From positions 76,843,747-76,907,746 of the forward strand of contig CM076847.1 of NCBI GenBank assembly GCA_039519185.1: a DNA stretch of 64,000 nt. The letters run 5' to 3'. Both the position numbers and the translations under genes were made by a program. This document shows positions 60,060-64,000 of the stretch, in pieces (position 1 is the first letter of the stretch; the number at the start of each line of letters is the position of its first letter). Source of the stretch: Astragalus membranaceus. Its lineage: Eukaryota; Streptophyta; Magnoliopsida; Fabales; Fabaceae. Under the pieces are notes generated by a model that worked only from the letters and a program-made list of their open reading frames with translations, had not been told where the DNA came from and ran no database searches.

Positions 60060-61055
60060 TTAGCAACAGCTCTGTATCAAAGGCCAAATGGTTCACTACC
60101 ATCCAACACAGAAGCTTCCACCTCACAAAGACAAGGAAAGGAACAGATAAAAGCCATTTCTCTTAGAAATGGAAAAGATCTATCAGAACCACATGAGGAT
60201 GGGACAGAAGGTGAAGGTAAGGGAGAAAAATAAAAAAATGAAAAAAATGAGAAAAACATAAAGGAAAACCCTTCACAGAATGTTGAAGTATCTGATGCTT
60301 GTGAATTTAATTCTGCTCAGATACCCAGGTTAGTCCCTGAATACCCTCCTCCTCCTTATCCACAAAGATTGAAAAAAGCTCATGAGGAGAAGCAATTTAG
60401 TAAATTCCTTAAGGTACTAAAACAGTTACACATCAATGTGCCCTTAGTTGAAGCACTTCAACAAATGCCAAATTATGCAAAATTCATGAAAGATGTGCTA
60501 ACAAAAAGAAGAAGACTAGGGGAGTTTGAAACAGTTGCTATGTCAAAAGAATGCAGTTTAATCTTGCAAAACAAAATTCCTAGGAAGTTAAAGGACCCTA
60601 GCAGTTTTATAATTCCATTTTCAATTGGAAAATTTTACACTGGTCGTGCATTATGTGATTTAGATGCAAGTATTAACTTGATGCGTAAATCAATATTTAC
60701 ACAGCTTGAAATTGGAAATGCCAGGCCTACAAATGTGACACTTCAATTAGCAGATAGATCAATAGCATACCCTGAAGGAATTATAGAAGATATTCTGGTT
60801 CAAGTTGACAAATTTGTGTTGCCTGCAGATTTTATTATTCTTGATTTTGATGCAGATAAGGAAGTCCCAATCATCCTTGGAAGACCATTCTTGGCAACTG
60901 GAAAGACACTCATTGATGTACAAAAAGGTGAACTAACCATGAGGGTAAATGATCAAGAGGTGAAATTCAATGTGATGAATGCTTTGAAGTATCCTGCAGA
61001 GGATAATGAAGAATGCTCAGCCATCATCTCTCTTGATCAAATAGTGCAGAAGTAG
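60060..61055 (+). pseudogene. Protease region of the Athila/Tat-like element
   Basis: It continues the gag frame (a second stop is at about 60231), then has an open stretch from 60369. The linker PRLVPEYPPPPYPQRLKK precedes the protease. The catalytic motif reads CDLDASINLM where the family has DLGAS, so the glycine after the aspartate dyad is lost. The flap-side IILGRPFLATGKTLIDVQKG is intact. Even if translated, catalysis is doubtful. Confidence 0.85.
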
Positions 61056-61560
61056 TTCCATAAGCAGTATGATCATCTCACCAGTGCACTTGCACCAGAT
61101 GCACCTACACTGCTTGATGAGGAAAATTTGGAAAAAGACATTCTGCCAAGTTAAAGACCAACCAAAGAGGTATGGACCAGAACTTATGAACCTCTTAATC
61201 TAGAAGATCCTAACCTCAAAAAGAATTTACCCTCAAGAGAACAACCTCCAAAACTAGAATTGAAGGAATTGGCCAAACATCTGAAATATGCTTTCTTAGG
61301 GGAAGATGATACACTTCCAGTGATCATTGCCTGTGACTTATCAATAGAGCAGGAGCATGATCTCATTTGTACCTTAATAAATCATAAAAAAGCAATAGGT
61401 TGGCAAATGGCAGACATTAAAGGAATCAGCCCTTCAATATGCATGCATAGAATTATTTTGGAAGACAATTCCAAGAATAGTATAGAAGGATAGAGAAGGT
61501 TGAATCGTATCATGAAGGAGGCTGTAAAGAAATTATTAAATGGCTAGATGCTGGAATCAT
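61056..61560 (+). pseudogene. pol linker, N-terminal RT region
   Basis: Same frame as the protease after the stops at 61055 and 61152. ELAKHLKYAFLGEDDTLPVI and KKAIGWQMADIKGISPSICM are the conserved pre-RT region of Athila/Tat elements. A stop at 61491-61493 and a frameshift near 61545 end it. Confidence 0.82.
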
Positions 61561-62467
61561 ATACCCTATTTCAGATAATGCATGTGTAAGCACTGTGCAA
61601 TGTGTACCAAAGAAGGGGGTGTGACAGTTATAGCCAATGAAAAGGATGAATTAATACCAACCAGAACTGTTACAGGTTGGAGGATATGTATGGATTACAG
61701 AAAATTCAACAAGGCCACAAAAAAGGATCACTTTCCTTTACCATTCATAGATCAAATGTTGGATAGATTAGCAGGTAAAGAGTTTTATTGTTTCTTAGAT
61801 GGATATTCAGGATACAATCAAATTGCTATAGAGCCTAATGATCAACAGAAAACAACCGTTACATGCCCTTTTGGTACCTGCAACATTTGGATTATGTAAT
61901 GCACCTGCAACATTCCAAAAATGCATGATGTCAGTATTCTCATATTTCATTAAGCAATCAAAGGAGGTATTCATGGATGATTTCTCAGTATTTGGAGATA
62001 CATTTCAACTTTGTTTGTCTAACTTAGAAGAAATTCTCAGAAGATGTGAGGAAACAAATTTAGTGCTCAATTGGGAGAAGTGTCATTTCATGGTACAAGA
62101 CGGCATTGTGTTGGGCCATAAAGTGTCAAAGAAAGGTCTTGAAGTGGATAAGGCCAAGATTGAGGTTATTGAAAAACTATCACCTCCAACAACTGTCAAA
62201 GGAATTAGGGGCTTCTTAGGCCATGCATGCTTCTATAGAAGATTTATCAAAGATTTTTCAAAAATACCCAAGCCATTATGTGTACTTTTACAACATGATG
62301 CACCATTCAACTTTGATGAGTCTTGCATGGAAGCATTTCAAAAACTCAAAAAAGCATTGGTAACAGCACCAGTGATTATTACACCAGACTGGAGCAAGCC
62401 CTTTGAATTAATGTGTGGTGCTAGTGACTTTGCTGTGGGAGCTGTCCTAGGGCAAAGGTATGATTAA
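61561..62467 (+). pseudogene. Reverse transcriptase of the Athila/Tat-like element
   Basis: VPKKGGVTVIANEKDELIPT, WRICMDYRKFNKATKKDHFP and FYCFLDGYSGYNQI lie in the first frame. Near 61875 the segment normally reading FAYRRMPFG is replaced by a short CCTGCAACATTTGG sequence resembling the text 30 bp downstream, which shifts the frame. The second frame carries GLCNAPATFQKCMMS, the catalytic FMDDFSVFG (61970 onward) and the connection domain. The RNase H start has MCGAS for MCDAS, so a catalytic aspartate is lost. Confidence 0.87.
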
Positions 62468-62873
62468 ATATTTCATTCTATCTATTATGCTGGCAAAACA
62501 TTGATTGAAGCTCAAATGAATTATACTGTAACAGAAAAAGAACTATTAGCAGTGGTTTTTGAATTTGACAAATTTAGATCTTACTTGGTTGGTACCAAAG
62601 TTATTGTTTATACTGATCATTCTACCATCAAATATTTAATTTCTAAGAAAGATGCAAAACCAATGTTAATAAGATGGGTTCTCCTCCTTCAAGAATTTGA
62701 TCTTAAAATCAGAGACAAAAAGGGGGTGGAGAGCCACGTTGCTGACCATTTATCTAGACATGAAAGTGAAGGAACAGGTACAAAGGAAGGAAAAATCAAG
62801 GAAAGTTTTCCTGATGGAAAACAGTTAGCAATTGCTTTGACAGCACCCAGTGCTCCTGCACCTGGTGCAGGTG
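62468..62873 (+). pseudogene. RNase H remnant, cut by the next LTR
   Basis: Same frame after the stop at 62465-62467. YTVTEKELLAVVFEFDKFRS, VIVYTDHSTIKYL and VESHVADHLSRHE are RNase H motifs, with the ADHLSR end present. The frame then runs into an Ala/Pro-rich tail (TAPSAPAPGAG) and is broken at 62874 by a new LTR. No integrase is visible. Confidence 0.83.
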
Positions 62874-64000
62874 TGTAACACCCCGGTATTTTTATCAAGT
62901 AAAAATACCTAAGTGCACCATTCTTTTAACATCAGAGATATAATTCCTGTTTGAATACTGAACACCACTATTAAAATTTTCACTGAATAACAACAGAACA
63001 GTCTTAAACATAAATAAGACCATAAACCATCAGTGAAATACAGTGTTCAATATCGTACAAGAAAGCGGAAATAAATACATAACGCTAAAGACAAAATGTC
63101 TTGATACACAGATAACAAGGGAAAACATAAACTTAAGCATAAAGCTAAATCTTCAGCCACCGTCCGAGTTCCACCTACTCGTGCTTCCTGGATTTCCACT
63201 TTCTCTGCTTCTCTGTAAAACAACAACATATAAACAGTGAGATACAATCTCAGTGAGTTCTACTGAGACCCCTACTAACACTCGCGGTCCAGTTTTAACA
63301 CGTTTTTAACTCAAGACGGCATCGACTGCGCGAACGCTAACTCCCGATGAACCGCATTATTTTACACATAGCATTCCACCGACTGCCCCAAGACTAATCC
63401 CGGCGAATCTGCTATAACTCAAGGCGTCACCGACTGCCCCAAGACTAATCCCGGCGAACCACACTACACAATAACAGTAACGTACCACCGACTGCCCCAA
63501 GACTAATCCCGGTGAACGTTACTCAATACTCTTTGACACACCACCGACTGCCCCAAGACTAATCCCGGCGAACCCCTTACCAATAATAGTTTCACTATTG
63601 GCCTCGGAGCCTAGGGTAGGGGATCATGACTGCCCCTCCTAGTATGTCAACATGGGTCGTCACCCAAACCCGATATATATTAAATATATCTACACTCGAT
63701 GACCTGTTAGCTCACCTATACTCAATGAACAGTTAGTCCATCTACATTTGACCGTTAATCGAACATAATACCCGCATTGGGCCGCTCCCTATAATCGATA
63801 TAATATATATATCGTGAATCGTAGACCGGTTTAGACGAATAAATAATAATCATCCCGCGTCAGTTATACCATACCATGTAGGACTCATAGTCCGCTTTAT
63901 TATTGATAAAACATATCCGCACACGTATGCTATTATTCGGTTTTTCGAGACAATTTCAATTTCGAAAGTATTTTATAAAACCCTTTTGAAACATACCCAA
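62874..64000 (-). mobile_element. Tekay-like LTR, incomplete at window end
   Basis: Begins TGTAACACCCCGG, the inverse of the GGGGTGTTACA end. It matches the LTR at 33407-35883 in several blocks, inverse oriented (CTCTGTAAAACAACAACATA near 63212 and GTGAGATACAATCTCAGTGA near 63237). The right end lies outside. Whether it is a solo LTR or a full element cannot be told. The small ORFs are by-products. Confidence 0.87.
63305..63580 (-). repeat. Minisatellite in the terminal LTR
   Basis: Four to five units of about 50-60 bp with core CACCGACTGCCCCAAGACTA followed by ATCCCGGCGAA. Ends correspond to the CACCGGGAT..CAGTCGGTG core of the array at 35101, but the middle is different. Confidence 0.82.

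Larger units (their letters stand above)
54813..62873 (+). mobile_element. Athila/Tat-like Ty3/gypsy retrotransposon, defective
   Basis: 5' LTR, primer site, gag, protease, RT and RNase H are in order on the + strand. Integrase and the 3' LTR are not seen, because another LTR begins at 62874 and the window ends. It inserted in U2 copy 29. The coding region holds at least four stops and three frameshifts. Confidence 0.85.

Overview
The window is nuclear DNA of a flowering plant. It has plant-type U2 snRNA genes with an upstream sequence element (USE) and TATA promoter, a plant CACTA transposon end, and Ty3/gypsy elements of Tekay-like and Athila/Tat-like type. A palindromic MITE whose ends read GGGTTAAATATGTTTTT is of a kind I associate with legumes. 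A papilionoid legume is my best guess, but this is inference.

The dominant structure, about 1698-54812, is a head-to-tail array of U2 snRNA genes, all on the + strand. I count 29 loci: 28 full-length and one cut off by a transposon. The basic unit is about 930 bp: a ~190 nt U2 gene, a 3'-box-like motif, an AT-rich spacer, a USE at -76 to -66 and a TATA box at -35 to -26. The left half (copies 1-11) is homogeneous and is organised as a trimeric higher-order repeat present three times. The right half (copies 17-29) is visibly decayed, and three copies there are altered in the branch-site-recognition hexamer. A 3585-bp block with two U2 genes and an LTR fragment is tandemly duplicated at about 13.9-21.06 kb.

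The array is interrupted by nested mobile elements: a LINE-like retroposon (11169-12878); copies of one solo-LTR insertion amplified with the array (14894-16923, 18479-20508, 21444-28766); a non-autonomous LTR element with a 260-aa ORF nested in the last of these (23769-28665); a solo LTR (33239-44357) holding an 8.8-kb Tekay-like element (33407-42195); a solo LTR that splits one U2 promoter (48865-50925) and a truncated duplicate of it (47219-47724); and an LTR fragment with a Mutator-type MITE (53511-54105).

Left of the array (1-1697) is the right end of a CACTA transposon. It holds two spliceable exons that join in frame, one resembling an ALIS/CDC50 protein and one resembling the end of a PTI1-like kinase, probably a captured chimera. 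Right of the array (54813-62873) is a broken Athila/Tat-like retrotransposon inserted into the last U2 gene. A solo LTR is nested in its 5' LTR, and the start of another Tekay-like LTR (62874 to the window end) lies just after its RNase H.

No intact cellular protein-coding gene is present. The probable living genes are a subset of U2 copies (4, 6, 7, 8, 9, 10 and 14 keep the consensus 5' half, USE and TATA). Repeated short ORFs of 68 and 77 residues in every unit are by-products of the repeat and are not annotated.
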